The notes under the pieces were generated by a model that saw only the letters and a program-made list of their open reading frames with translations, had not been told where the DNA came from and did no database searches. Below are positions 49,382-59,162 of a DNA stretch of 61,735 nt, one piece after another (the stretch's first letter is position 1; each line of letters starts with the position of its first letter). The translations under genes and the position numbers were made by a program. The DNA is taken from assembly GCA_949289345.1 (NCBI GenBank), contig CASENS010000046.1, forward strand, positions 1 through 61,735. Direction: 5' to 3'. This stretch comes from an uncultured Bacteroides sp. GTDB taxonomy: Bacteria; Bacteroidota; Bacteroidia; Bacteroidales; Bacteroidaceae.

Positions 49382-52300
49382 ATGAAGAACGAAAGGAAAC
49401 AAGTATTTTCAAGCAAGGTCTTACTTGCTGTGGCGGCATCCTTTTTCATAGGATGTCCGATGGGGCTTTCCGCTTCCGGAATTCCGGTCGATGCGGTATC
49501 GGAAGTTATGCAAACTCCAGTGATTAAAGGAACCGTAATCGACATGAATGGGGAACCGATTATCGGTGCCAGTGTGGTGGTAAAGGGCAACAAAAACATT
49601 GGAACCATTACCGATTTGAATGGAAACTTTGGACTGGCCGATATTTCTACCCAAGGAACATTGATTATTTCGTATGTAGGATATCAGACACAGGAAGTAT
49701 CTTATTCGGCCGGACGGAGTCTCGAGATTATATTGAAAGAAGATATGGAGACTCTGGATGAAGTGGTAGTGGTGGCTTACGGTTCTGTTGTAAAGCGAAA
49801 GATAACGAATGCCGTGACATCTGTTGATGTAAAACAAATTGAAGACCTTGGCGGATACACCGATCTGTCAACAGCTTTGCAGGGTAGAACTCCGGGAGCT
49901 ATTATTACTAATTCTTCAGGTATGCCGGGTTCTACTCCCAATATCAGTATCCGTGGTGGTGGAACTCCTTTGTTTGTAATAGATGGTATAGTACAAGACC
50001 AAGCCACTTTTAACCTCTTGAACTCTCAGGATATTGAATCGATTTCGCTGATGAAAGACGCTGCTTCCGCAGCGGTATATGGTGCGTTGGCAGGAAATGG
50101 TATTGTAGTCGTTAAAACGAAATCGGGATCAATTGGCAAAACGCGCATCAATTATACGCTTGATCATCAGTTTAGTCAGCCTACCAACATAAAATATAAT
50201 GCTAATTCGTATGATTTGGCTATGGCTCGTAATTTCCTTGATAGAGTATACGGGTATACGCAGACTTATTCGCAAGAGGCGTTGGATGCCTACCGAACCG
50301 GTTCAGACCCCGATAATTACCCTAATGTACTTTGGCGAGATGCTGTCATGAGAAATGTAGCGCAATCAGACAGGCATTCATTAACAATTGATGGGGGCAG
50401 TGAGGATACGCAATTTCATATTTCATTGGGATATTTTAATCAAGGAACGTTGGCAAAACCTATTGACGGTAAGGAAATCAATAAATACCAGAGAGCCAAT
50501 ATTGGCGCAAATGTCACCCATTATTTCCGGGATATCGGTTTGAAAGTCGGATTGGATATGAAGAACTCTTTTGTATGGAAAAATTCTGCTGCCAGTGAGT
50601 ATGATATTATGTGGGCTGCAAAATCATTCCCTACAGAAAAAATATGGAATCAAGACGGAACCTATTTTGCCAATACGACATATATATCCTTAGACCCTAG
50701 AAGCGGATACAACAAGAGTAGTGAACCAATTATGAACAGCCGGCTCAATCTGGATTGGGATGTATATGGAGTAAAAGGATTGAAAGTGTTGTTTGTGGGG
50801 AATTATAAAACAGGTTCGTATAGTGAAAAACAATGGAACAATGCGTATGTACCATCCTACCGAACAGACGGGAGTATACAACCGGCTACAAGTAAACCGT
50901 CGTTAAATATGACAAAGAGTAACTCATGGACGTATGAGTTTAATATTGGTTTACAATATAAAAACACATTTCGCGACAAGCATACTTTTGGCGCCTCTTT
51001 CTATTACAACCAAACGGAATCTTATTATGAAAGTTTGACCGGAGGCAGGAAAGAATATCTGACTTCATCTGTAGATCAGATTTTTGCCGGTCCGGAAAAT
51101 GGTATGACTAACGGAGGATCAAGTAGTGAGTCTGGCAGATTAGGTTATGTCGGTATCTTGGATTATGATTATATGGGACGATACATTATTGGGGCGAGTT
51201 TGCGTATTGATGGCAGTGACAACTATTCTCCGGGAAATAGATATGGATATTTCCCTTCAGTCTCTGCCGGTTATATATTGTCGGATGAGCCTTTTGTTCG
51301 TCCGCTGGCTGAAAAATTAAACATCGATTTATTTAAACTGAGAGCTTCTTGGGGAAAAACCGGTATTGATGGAGAACGTTTCGCTTATTATTCCAATTGG
51401 AGTATGGGCTCGGCATCATGGGACATCAATGGGGTACGTGCTCCTATGATAAATACACCTGGTCTTATATCTCCAGACTTGACATGGTATTCTACCACTT
51501 CTACAAACTTCGGACTTGATCTTACTATGTTCAACAACCGTTTGAACGCAACATTTGATTGGTTTACGCAAGAGACAAGGAATTATTTGCGGAGTCCGAA
51601 CGATATCTATAAGACTCCTCTCGGTACAGACCTTCCCAAAGTGATGTCTGATGATGTGTTTAGAAGAGCTGGTGGTGAAATTACGCTTCGTTGGCAGGAT
51701 TCATACAACAGTTTCAGGTATGATATCGGTATGAATCTTTCTTTCTATGACGAAGTATGGAAATCGATTAATGAGGATCCTACAACAAGTGCCAATCCAT
51801 TGATTAGCTCTCTTGGGAAGACTTTGTCGGATGGAAGCAGAACCTGGATTGCGGATGGATTGTATCGAAGCGCTGAAGATTTATTGAACAATCCCCATGC
51901 TTTATGGACTACTAATCTTAAAACTGGAGATATTAAATATATAGATGTCAATGGTGACGGGCGTATTGATACGGATAACACTTATTCTGATGACAGAATC
52001 TATAATGGTATGAAATCAAAACCTATTTTGCAATATGGCATCGATTTCAATCTCGCTTATAAAGGATTTGCTTTAAGTGGCTTGATTCAAGGATCCGGTG
52101 AGAATTACAAATTGATTGGTGTGAATGGCCAGCCGACTGGATTAGGTCGCTTGCGATTTGAGTCAGAATTAGATTTCTGGACTCCAGATAATACAGATGC
52201 CCGTTATCCTATTCCGGATACTGGTTATGGATTGTCTAATAATCAGCAAGAATCTACTTTCTGGGAGTTGAATTGTAGATATGTACGTTTGAAGAATTTA

Positions 52301-52501
52301 CAGTTAAGTTATGATTTTAAGTATAAACTGTTGAAAAACGTTCCTTGGATTTCCAATCTTACGCTTTCTTTGGTAGGGCAGAATCTCGTTACGATATCTA
52401 AAGCAAATGATTATTTCTTAGACCCAGAACAAGGTTCTACTGATAATTATGGATATCCTATCATGCGCACCTATTCTTTAGTACTAAATTTTGGATTCTA
52501 A
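49382..52501 (+). CDS. SusC-like TonB-dependent outer-membrane transporter (second set)
   Basis: 1039 residues from the ATG at 49382; an in-frame ATG at 49358 would add eight residues. The start MKNERKQVFSSKVLL closely resembles that of SusC1 (MKNERKRILSSKVLM), as does the DNA just before it. A carboxypeptidase-like domain (GTVIDMNGEPIIGASVVVKG; YVGYQTQEVSY), the plug start LDEVVVVAYGSVVKRK, and SISLMKDAASAAVYGALAGN are intact. It ends in the aromatic LVLNFGF. It is driven by module C and pairs with the SusD-like gene 15 bp downstream. Confidence 0.97.
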   Translation: MKNERKQVFSSKVLLAVAASFFIGCPMGLSASGIPVDAVSEVMQTPVIKGTVIDMNGEPIIGASVVVKGNKNIGTITDLNGNFGLADISTQGTLIISYVGYQTQEVSYSAGRSLEIILKEDMETLDEVVVVAYGSVVKRKITNAVTSVDVKQIEDLGGYTDLSTALQGRTPGAIITNSSGMPGSTPNISIRGGGTPLFVIDGIVQDQATFNLLNSQDIESISLMKDAASAAVYGALAGNGIVVVKTKSGSIGKTRINYTLDHQFSQPTNIKYNANSYDLAMARNFLDRVYGYTQTYSQEALDAYRTGSDPDNYPNVLWRDAVMRNVAQSDRHSLTIDGGSEDTQFHISLGYFNQGTLAKPIDGKEINKYQRANIGANVTHYFRDIGLKVGLDMKNSFVWKNSAASEYDIMWAAKSFPTEKIWNQDGTYFANTTYISLDPRSGYNKSSEPIMNSRLNLDWDVYGVKGLKVLFVGNYKTGSYSEKQWNNAYVPSYRTDGSIQPATSKPSLNMTKSNSWTYEFNIGLQYKNTFRDKHTFGASFYYNQTESYYESLTGGRKEYLTSSVDQIFAGPENGMTNGGSSSESGRLGYVGILDYDYMGRYIIGASLRIDGSDNYSPGNRYGYFPSVSAGYILSDEPFVRPLAEKLNIDLFKLRASWGKTGIDGERFAYYSNWSMGSASWDINGVRAPMINTPGLISPDLTWYSTTSTNFGLDLTMFNNRLNATFDWFTQETRNYLRSPNDIYKTPLGTDLPKVMSDDVFRRAGGEITLRWQDSYNSFRYDIGMNLSFYDEVWKSINEDPTTSANPLISSLGKTLSDGSRTWIADGLYRSAEDLLNNPHALWTTNLKTGDIKYIDVNGDGRIDTDNTYSDDRIYNGMKSKPILQYGIDFNLAYKGFALSGLIQGSGENYKLIGVNGQPTGLGRLRFESELDFWTPDNTDARYPIPDTGYGLSNNQQESTFWELNCRYVRLKNLQLSYDFKYKLLKNVPWISNLTLSLVGQNLVTISKANDYFLDPEQGSTDNYGYPIMRTYSLVLNFGF

Positions 52502-52516
52502 AAACAGAAGTCAATT

Positions 52517-54538
52517 ATGAAACGGATAAAATTATTTTTTACTATAACTGCTTTTATCGGATTCCCGGTCTTATTTTCCTCTTGTGAAGATGTTCTTGAC
52601 AAGAAACCGCTGGATTTGATTGCAGAAGATGATGTATGGTCAGATGCGTCTTTGGCACAAGCAAATATTTATGGAATGTATGATAACCTGAATTTCTTTT
52701 CACATTGGAACGGAGACCCTGTTACTTATCGGTCGGGAGGAGATGGTTATTACGGATGGGATTACTATAATTCCTACAATTGTGATTGCCAGTCCGATCT
52801 CTGTTGGAGTCATTGGCTATCTGGACGCGGTAAAGATGATACAGGCTGGACAACAAGTACAGATTTTGGTTGGGACGCTTTTTCGCTCATAAGAAAAACC
52901 AATATTGCAATTAATCATTTGACAAATGAACAAAACCGGAACAGCATAGGAGCAAGTACTGCTGACGATATGTTAGGACAGGTCTATCTGTTGAAAGCGG
53001 CATTCTATTTTATGCAGGCACGCAAATATGGTGGATGGGTTATTGTCGATGAGGTGTTGGATGATATCGGCACCGTTGCAGGTAGCGATGAAAGTGCTGC
53101 TCAAAAACTGAAACTTCCACGGGCTACCTTGCAGGAGACATACGATTATGCAATTGATTTGTGTGAGAAATCTGCAAGTCTGCTGAACACAGATGTTCAA
53201 TCGGGGCAGATAAACAAAGGATCGGCTTATGCTCTTCTCTCGGAAATCGCGTTGCATGCGGCGGCTTATATTTCCTATTACGACGGAATAAACGTTGATG
53301 CGTATTATCAGAAAGTAATCAAGGCTGTTGAGGATTTGGATGCTTTGAACAAGTACTCTTTGGTCACAGGTGCGGAAGAGTATAAAAATATGTTCAGTGA
53401 CTACTCGTACGCGCAGACGTGCCCGGAGATTATTCTGGTAGCTCAAATGAACGAATCGTATGGAAACAGAGATTACACCTATTCTCATATCAATCGCCTT
53501 TTAGTGAACTTTGCCCCTGCATTGTATAATGAGAATATCAATTTGTCTTTTCAGTCATTGGATAATGGATATACTGTGACTAATGGAGGCGCTCAAATAC
53601 AACCAGACCCGCAGATGGTTGAAAAAGCTTATTATGTAATTGATTTGGATGGGAAAGCACGGCGATTTGAAGAGTCCCAATTGTTTGCCGAGAATATAGA
53701 TATCGTAATGGAAGAGGACAGATGGGTTCCGGGCGTTATGCGCGAAAAACGTAAACTGAAGCCTACATCGTCCTATACTTCCATTTCAGACTTGATGTAT
53801 AGCAGAAGAGACCAACGCCTGGCCGGAACGTTTGTGTATGATGGAAGTGAGTTCATGGGCAATACAATCTATTTTCGAACAGGCGGAAATCTTCATCGTG
53901 ATTCGTATGTTGATAAAGCGCGTGAAATGGGTTCTATGACAGGTATCTTGTACTCGAAGAGGGTGCCTCAATATCGACTTATTGATAATTATCTTGATTG
54001 TACAAATCCGATATTCCGTTTGGGGAGATGTTATTTGAATGTAGCGGAAGCTTACTTGTCCTTATCTACTCCCAATGAGGCTAAAGCGAAGGAATATATT
54101 AACAAGACACGTGTGCAGCATGGAGGTTTGCCTGCTTTGACTACAGAGACCGGAGGCGAACTGAAGATGATTTATCTGGACGAAAGAGCTGCGGAACTGA
54201 ATTTGGAGAACGACCGTTATTTAACCCTGCTTCGTACGTCTCTTTCGTGGGGAGTTACCGATCCGACGACCGGATATCCTACAGGAGAAAAAGGTGGGGT
54301 CATACCGGAATTAAACCGAGGGAATAATCCGACTAAAAAACTGGAGATAGAGGTGCCCGGAGATTATATGATTGAAGAAGATTTTATGAGACCTAACGCC
54401 TATTTCTATCGCGAGATACAAGTTCCGCAAAACGATCATAATTTCATTTTTACACCTAAAAAAAGATATTTATTACCTGTTCCACAAAGTGAACTTATAA
54501 ACAATGAAAACTTGTGGCAGAATGAAAATTGGGAATAA
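52517..54538 (+). CDS. SusD-like glycan-binding lipoprotein (second set)
   Basis: 673 residues with lipobox FSSC followed by EDVLDKKPLD, the usual SusD N-terminus. The helical core (GQVYLLKAAFYFMQARKYGG) and the C-terminal RLGRCYLNVAEAYLSLSTPN, then YLDERAAELNLENDRYL, are typical. It lies on the cell surface and partners SusC2. Its sequence is far from SusD1, suggesting a different ligand or chain length. Confidence 0.95.
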   Translation: MKRIKLFFTITAFIGFPVLFSSCEDVLDKKPLDLIAEDDVWSDASLAQANIYGMYDNLNFFSHWNGDPVTYRSGGDGYYGWDYYNSYNCDCQSDLCWSHWLSGRGKDDTGWTTSTDFGWDAFSLIRKTNIAINHLTNEQNRNSIGASTADDMLGQVYLLKAAFYFMQARKYGGWVIVDEVLDDIGTVAGSDESAAQKLKLPRATLQETYDYAIDLCEKSASLLNTDVQSGQINKGSAYALLSEIALHAAAYISYYDGINVDAYYQKVIKAVEDLDALNKYSLVTGAEEYKNMFSDYSYAQTCPEIILVAQMNESYGNRDYTYSHINRLLVNFAPALYNENINLSFQSLDNGYTVTNGGAQIQPDPQMVEKAYYVIDLDGKARRFEESQLFAENIDIVMEEDRWVPGVMREKRKLKPTSSYTSISDLMYSRRDQRLAGTFVYDGSEFMGNTIYFRTGGNLHRDSYVDKAREMGSMTGILYSKRVPQYRLIDNYLDCTNPIFRLGRCYLNVAEAYLSLSTPNEAKAKEYINKTRVQHGGLPALTTETGGELKMIYLDERAAELNLENDRYLTLLRTSLSWGVTDPTTGYPTGEKGGVIPELNRGNNPTKKLEIEVPGDYMIEEDFMRPNAYFYREIQVPQNDHNFIFTPKKRYLLPVPQSELINNENLWQNENWE

Positions 54539-54560
54539 TAACTATTAAAAATGATTTTTT

Positions 54561-55031
54561 ATGAAAAAGTATATTTATATAATCGCATTGATAACCTTTC
54601 CTCTTTTGTTCAGTTCTTGTTTGAAAAACGGATTGGATGAGGTAGAATACTCAACGGAATGTGAGATTACAACTGTCGCTTTTGAGCACAGATGGACTCT
54701 TGAATCAGATGTAGAAGGTATCTATACACTTTATTTTAAGGATTTGACTGTAAACCAGTCAATTGATACTGAAAACCAAACGGTAACTGTTGATCTTACA
54801 GTTCCCGATACTGATAACACTTTTACCCAAGAGGAAAGAGAGAAGGTATCCTTATCTTCACTTGCTTGTTCATTTATTGTATCGCATGCAGCTTCAGTGA
54901 GACCATTGGATGGAGCACCTAAGTTGGGCACTTTGGGGGATTATTCAGCCCAATCTTTTAAGTACCGTGTCACGTCTGCATCTGGGGTCTATAAAGATTG
55001 GACATTGCAAATTAACAGTTTCAATAAATAA
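54561..55031 (+). CDS. Small surface lipoprotein of the second SusCD set (DUF5018-like)
   Basis: 156 residues with lipobox FSSC after MKKYIYIIALITFPLL. The mature part is one Ig-like beta domain: CEITTVAFEHRW at the start, and KLGTLGDYSAQSFKYRVTSA, then GVYKDWTLQINS at the end. This resembles DUF5018-type domains in Bacteroides polysaccharide loci. It sits 23 bp after susD2 and probably aids glycan binding. A stem-loop (55233-55263) lies about 200 bp downstream. Confidence 0.75.
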   Translation: MKKYIYIIALITFPLLFSSCLKNGLDEVEYSTECEITTVAFEHRWTLESDVEGIYTLYFKDLTVNQSIDTENQTVTVDLTVPDTDNTFTQEEREKVSLSSLACSFIVSHAASVRPLDGAPKLGTLGDYSAQSFKYRVTSASGVYKDWTLQINSFNK

Positions 55032-55106
55032 ATGGAATAGAGTATTTTTATATGTTAAATAGGAATGGGGGTGTATCAAATTGAGAAATAACTTTTATTT
55101 TGCTCT

Positions 55107-55176
55107 GTCATCCTAAGTGGCGCGAAGGATTTCCCGTTTGTTTTCGCTAATAAGAGATGCTTCACATACGCATGAC
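55107..55176. repeat. Decayed copy of the GTCATxCT inverted repeat
   Basis: GTCATCCTAAGTGGCGCGAAGGAT on the left and ATGCTTCACATACGCATGAC on the right (in shortened form) form an imperfect inverted repeat like the inner part of the element at 6012-6078. Confidence 0.5.
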
Positions 55177-55232
55177 AAAATGATAGCATTCTTGCATTTT
55201 CACCCTCTTGTTATCTTTGTTGCTTTTTGCCC

Positions 55233-55263
55233 TCCTGCCGGAGTTGTTTCCGACAGGAGGGGA
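55233..55263. other. Stem-loop between the second SusCD unit and the GH43 unit
   Basis: CCTCCTG-CCGGA pairs with TCCG-CAGGAGG around a short loop. There is no downstream T-tract on the plus strand, so its role as terminator is uncertain. Confidence 0.4.
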
Positions 55264-55313
55264 TAGTAGGTGCGGCATAAGTATAGTCTGACTAAGTGTA
55301 ATTTGTAAGATAT

Positions 55314-55373
55314 CTTCTCTTTTTTGCTCTCTTTCTTCCCTTTTTACAATAATGATGGAGATACATTTGTGCC
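55314..55373 (+). promoter_or_regulatory. Locus promoter module, copy D (GH43-GH2-GH95)
   Basis: CTTCTCTTTTTTGC starts at 55314, and the -7 box TACATTTG is at 55362-55369, 48 nt away. The block TTTCTTCCCTTTTT lies between them. The GH43 ATG is 61 nt further on. Confidence 0.7.
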
Positions 55374-55430
55374 AGTAAATTAAAGCATTGATGTATGTTA
55401 TTGCAGAACGAAATTTCAAAACTAGAATTT

Positions 55431-56456
55431 ATGAATAAAAGGTATTTGTTTTTATTAAGTGTAATAGCTTGTTCGTTTTTGATGGGTATCAGCTCATGCC
55501 GCAAAGAGACACCGAGAACCATCGTGCCGGGTACAGTCTGGTATGACACGGACGGCAATCCCATCAATGCCCATGGTGGAGGCATTATGTATCATGATGG
55601 AGTTTATTATTGGTATGGAGAATACAAAGGTGACTCCACCTATTATCGGGATGACATCTGTGTAGGTTGGCGTGCCGAGGCGGGAGGCGTTTCGTGTTAT
55701 TCGTCCACGGATTTGGTGAACTGGAAATTCGAAGGCGTGGTGCTGCCGCCTGATACCCAAAACGCGCAATCGGACTTACATCCTTCACAAATTATCGAAC
55801 GTCCTAAAGTCATATACAATGACAAGACGAAGAAGTTCGTCATGTGGGTACACATCGACAGTCCCAATTATGAGAAAGCTCATGCAGGTGTTGCCGTGGG
55901 CGACTCGCCTACGGGACGGTTCACTTACTTGGGTTCCTTCAAGCCCAATGGAGGAGACAGCCGTGACCAAACTGTTTTTAAAGACGATGACGGACACGCT
56001 TATCACATTCATTCGTCCGAATGGAACAAGACGTTGTACATCGGTTTGTTGAACGATGACTATACGCAGCATACAGGCGTTTATACCCGCAATTTCATTG
56101 ACCAATATCGGGAAGCGCCGGCCGTTTTTAAACATGACGGGAAATATTATCTCATCTCTTCCGGTTGCACGGGTTGGGATCCTAACACAGCCCAGTGCGC
56201 GGTTGCGGATTCCATGTTGGGTGAATGGAAGGTGATAGGCAATCCTTGCATCGGAAAGGATGCCGAGAAAACCTATTATGCACAAAGTACATTCGTATTG
56301 CCTGTCAGGGGAAAGAACGGTCAGATTGTCGCGATGTTCGACCGTTGGAACAAGACCGACTTGGACGATTCCCGCTATGTGTGGCTCCCGTTGACTTTTG
56401 TCGATGGAAAACCGGTGATAGAATGGAAAGAGCAATGGAATCTTGAAGAAGATTAA
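55431..56456 (+). CDS. GH43-family lipoprotein (subfamily 24/34-like)
   Basis: 341 residues from the ATG at 55431, with lipobox GISSC after a short signal. The five-bladed propeller fold is visible. The first blade reads NPINAHGGGIMYHDGVYYWYG, where the usual GH43 base Asp is replaced by the NAHGG sequence. This is typical of the galactan-acting GH43 subfamilies 24 and 34. RDQTVFKDDDGHAYHIHSS provides the pKa-modulating Asp, and Glu228 in REAPAVFKHDGKYYLISSG the acid. The lipoprotein signal places it in a membrane, probably on the surface. It is the first gene of a unit driven by module D. Confidence 0.85.
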   Translation: MNKRYLFLLSVIACSFLMGISSCRKETPRTIVPGTVWYDTDGNPINAHGGGIMYHDGVYYWYGEYKGDSTYYRDDICVGWRAEAGGVSCYSSTDLVNWKFEGVVLPPDTQNAQSDLHPSQIIERPKVIYNDKTKKFVMWVHIDSPNYEKAHAGVAVGDSPTGRFTYLGSFKPNGGDSRDQTVFKDDDGHAYHIHSSEWNKTLYIGLLNDDYTQHTGVYTRNFIDQYREAPAVFKHDGKYYLISSGCTGWDPNTAQCAVADSMLGEWKVIGNPCIGKDAEKTYYAQSTFVLPVRGKNGQIVAMFDRWNKTDLDDSRYVWLPLTFVDGKPVIEWKEQWNLEED

Positions 56457-56479
56457 TAGAAATTAAATAATATGTTACA

Positions 56480-59083
56480 ATGAGAACCTTTAAAAATTAC
56501 ATTTATGCGATAGGTTTGTTATTGCAAGCGATTTGTTTTCAAACAGCTTGTACAGACCTCAATGGAAATCCTCGCGAAGTAACCATCATCAACAACAGTT
56601 GGAAATACGCCCAAGGCGATTACACAGGAGCCGAACAGGTAAGTTATGATGACGGGAGTTGGGAAGACATTGGTATTCCTCATTCTTTCAGTATTCCCTA
56701 CTTTATGGCAAAAGATTTTTATGTGGGGTACGGCTGGTACCGGAGAAATCTGCAACTGGATGAAGAGGATTTGACGAAAAAACTCTTCTTGGAGTTCGAT
56801 GGCGTTTTTCAAGAAGCTGAAGTCTTTGTTAACGGCAAACTGGCCGGCAGGCATGTCGGAGGTTATACGGGCTTCTCGGTAGACATCTCCGATTGTGCAA
56901 AAGCTGGGGGCAATGTGGTAGCAGTCCGTGTGAACAATTTATGGCAGCCGGACGTAGCGCCCAGGGCAGGAGAGCACGTATTCAGCGGAGGAATTTACCG
57001 GAATGTACGGCTGGTAAAGAAAGCACCCGTGCACATAGCCTGGTATGGTACGTTTGTAACCACTCCTCAATTGGAGGAACAGAACGGGAAAAGTTCATCG
57101 GTGAAGATTGAAACAGAACTGTGCAACGATACGGATGAACCGGGAACCTACCGCCTGGAGACGCACATTCTCAACGAATTGGGAAAGGAAGTGGCAGTGA
57201 CGGAAACCACGGAAACATTGGCTGCCAACGAATATAAGGTGTGGGTGCAACAGACGGAACCAATACAGACGCCTAAACTGTGGACGCCGCAGACGCCTGT
57301 CCTGTACAAAGCAATCAGTTCGCTCTATAAAGACGATGTGTTACTGGACCGTGTGGAAACTCCGTTTGGTTTCCGTTGGTTCCGATGGACAGCCGACAAG
57401 GGCTTTTTCCTGAACGGTGAACACTTTGCTATTCGGGGTGCCAATGTACATCAGGACCAGGCTGGCTGGGGAGATGCCGTGACGGAGAAAGCTGCCAGGC
57501 GGGATGTGGAAATGGTGAAGGAGGCCGGATTTAACTTTATACGTGGCTCGCACTATCCGCACGCTCCGTTCTTTGTTCAAGCCTGTGACGAATTGGGTCT
57601 TCTGTTCTGGTCGGAAGCTCCGTTTTGGGGAATGGGAGGCTATGGAGAAGACGGAACTTGGAGCAGCAGTGCTTATCCGGTGGACAAAGCTCATGTGCCC
57701 GCATTTGAGGAAAGCGCTTTGCGGCAATTGGAGGAAATGATCCGTATCCACCGCAACCATCCGTCCATCGTGACATGGAGCATGTGCAACGAAGTCTTCT
57801 TCACTGCCCCGGAAGCCATGGACGGCATGAGAGGATTGTTGCGGAAAATGGTTGACAGGACACATCAACTGGATCCGACACGGCCGGCAGCTATAGGCGG
57901 TGCACAACGCCCCATTGGAGAAGGACGTATTGACCACATAGGAGACATTGCCGGATACAATGGCGACGGGGCCATCATTCCCGATTTTCAAAATCCGGGT
58001 GTTCCTAACATCGTTTCCGAATATGGTTCTGAAATTTCGTCAGACCGTCCGGGAGAATATAATGCGAAGTGGGGATGCATAGCGCAGAACGAAGGATGGC
58101 AAGATTATCCCTGGCGCAGCGGGCAAGCCAGTTGGTGTGCTTTTGACCACGGAAGCATTGCCGGAAGCATGATGGCCAAGCTGGGTATCATCGACTATTT
58201 CCGCATTCCCAAACGTTATTGGTATTGGTATCGCAATGAATATGCAGGCATTGCCCCTCCGGAATGGCCGACAGACGATGCGGCTGCCAAACTGAAATTG
58301 GAAGCCAGCGGTACAACAGCAAAGACAGACGGTACGGACGATGTTCAGTTATTAGTCACAGTGTGTGACGCTTCAGGCAAATGGGTCAGTCAGTCACCGG
58401 ACGTGGAGTTGCGCATTGTTTCCGGTCCGGGCGAGTTCCCGACAGGACGTTCCATCCGTTTTGAAGCGGACAGTGACATACGCATTCAGGACGGGCAGGC
58501 GGCTATCGCCATGCGTTCCTACTATGCCGGCAAGACAGTGGTGGAAGCCATCTCTGAGGGATTGGAACCGGCACGGGTGACGATAGACTTCGAGGGAGAA
58601 TTAAAATATCGGGAAGGCGTTACCCCTGTAGTGAAGGAACGGCCTTATAAACGCTACGTACGTGAAGGAAAAACGGTGGTTATCCAGACCTTTGGACGGA
58701 ATAACCCTACCATTACCAGCAGTAACGAAAACGAGCATACCCCTGGCATGGCCGCAGACGGAAACATGCAGACTTACTGGAAGGCTTCAGCGGAGGACAA
58801 GTCGCCTTATTGGACAGTGAATACGGAGAAAGGGTTGCGGTTGAAAGAAATTCAGTTGCATTTCCCTGATGAGATGGTCCGTCGCTATGTGGTAGAAACC
58901 TCTCACGACAACAACACGTGGAAAGTGCTTTGCGACAAGAGTCAGAATACGCAAGCTGGACAGAACTTGCTGCTGACATTCCAGAAAGAAGAAACCATCG
59001 GCCGTTTTGTCCGCATCCGTTTCATAGAGAACGATCAGGCTGCTTTGACAGAAGTGATTGTGAAAGGTATTGTTTTGGAATAG
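56480..59083 (+). CDS. GH2 lipoprotein with C-terminal F5/8 type C domain
   Basis: 867 residues with lipobox QTAC. The GH2 core shows WYRRNLQLDEEDL, GGIYRNVRLVKKAPVHIAW, RGANVHQDQAGWGDAV, acid/base Glu438 in SMCNEVFF and nucleophile Glu514 in VSEYGSE. A late F5/8 type C domain (about residues 750-865; GMAADGNMQTYWKASAEDKS, GRFVRIRFIENDQAALTEV) should bind sugar and hold the enzyme on the glycan. Substrate is probably a beta-galactoside or related sugar. It lies 23 bp after the GH43 gene. Confidence 0.92.
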   Translation: MRTFKNYIYAIGLLLQAICFQTACTDLNGNPREVTIINNSWKYAQGDYTGAEQVSYDDGSWEDIGIPHSFSIPYFMAKDFYVGYGWYRRNLQLDEEDLTKKLFLEFDGVFQEAEVFVNGKLAGRHVGGYTGFSVDISDCAKAGGNVVAVRVNNLWQPDVAPRAGEHVFSGGIYRNVRLVKKAPVHIAWYGTFVTTPQLEEQNGKSSSVKIETELCNDTDEPGTYRLETHILNELGKEVAVTETTETLAANEYKVWVQQTEPIQTPKLWTPQTPVLYKAISSLYKDDVLLDRVETPFGFRWFRWTADKGFFLNGEHFAIRGANVHQDQAGWGDAVTEKAARRDVEMVKEAGFNFIRGSHYPHAPFFVQACDELGLLFWSEAPFWGMGGYGEDGTWSSSAYPVDKAHVPAFEESALRQLEEMIRIHRNHPSIVTWSMCNEVFFTAPEAMDGMRGLLRKMVDRTHQLDPTRPAAIGGAQRPIGEGRIDHIGDIAGYNGDGAIIPDFQNPGVPNIVSEYGSEISSDRPGEYNAKWGCIAQNEGWQDYPWRSGQASWCAFDHGSIAGSMMAKLGIIDYFRIPKRYWYWYRNEYAGIAPPEWPTDDAAAKLKLEASGTTAKTDGTDDVQLLVTVCDASGKWVSQSPDVELRIVSGPGEFPTGRSIRFEADSDIRIQDGQAAIAMRSYYAGKTVVEAISEGLEPARVTIDFEGELKYREGVTPVVKERPYKRYVREGKTVVIQTFGRNNPTITSSNENEHTPGMAADGNMQTYWKASAEDKSPYWTVNTEKGLRLKEIQLHFPDEMVRRYVVETSHDNNTWKVLCDKSQNTQAGQNLLLTFQKEETIGRFVRIRFIENDQAALTEVIVKGIVLE

Positions 59084-59162
59084 GAGATAATTGATAGGCT
59101 GGTTGGCTGTGCTTGCAGTGGCGTGTGGATAACAATTGATAATGTAGGTAACAATTAGTGAT

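Noticed and set aside
55233-55263. Intrinsic terminator after the 54561 lipoprotein
   Set aside because: The stem is good, but no T-tract follows on the plus strand, so I list it only as a stem-loop.
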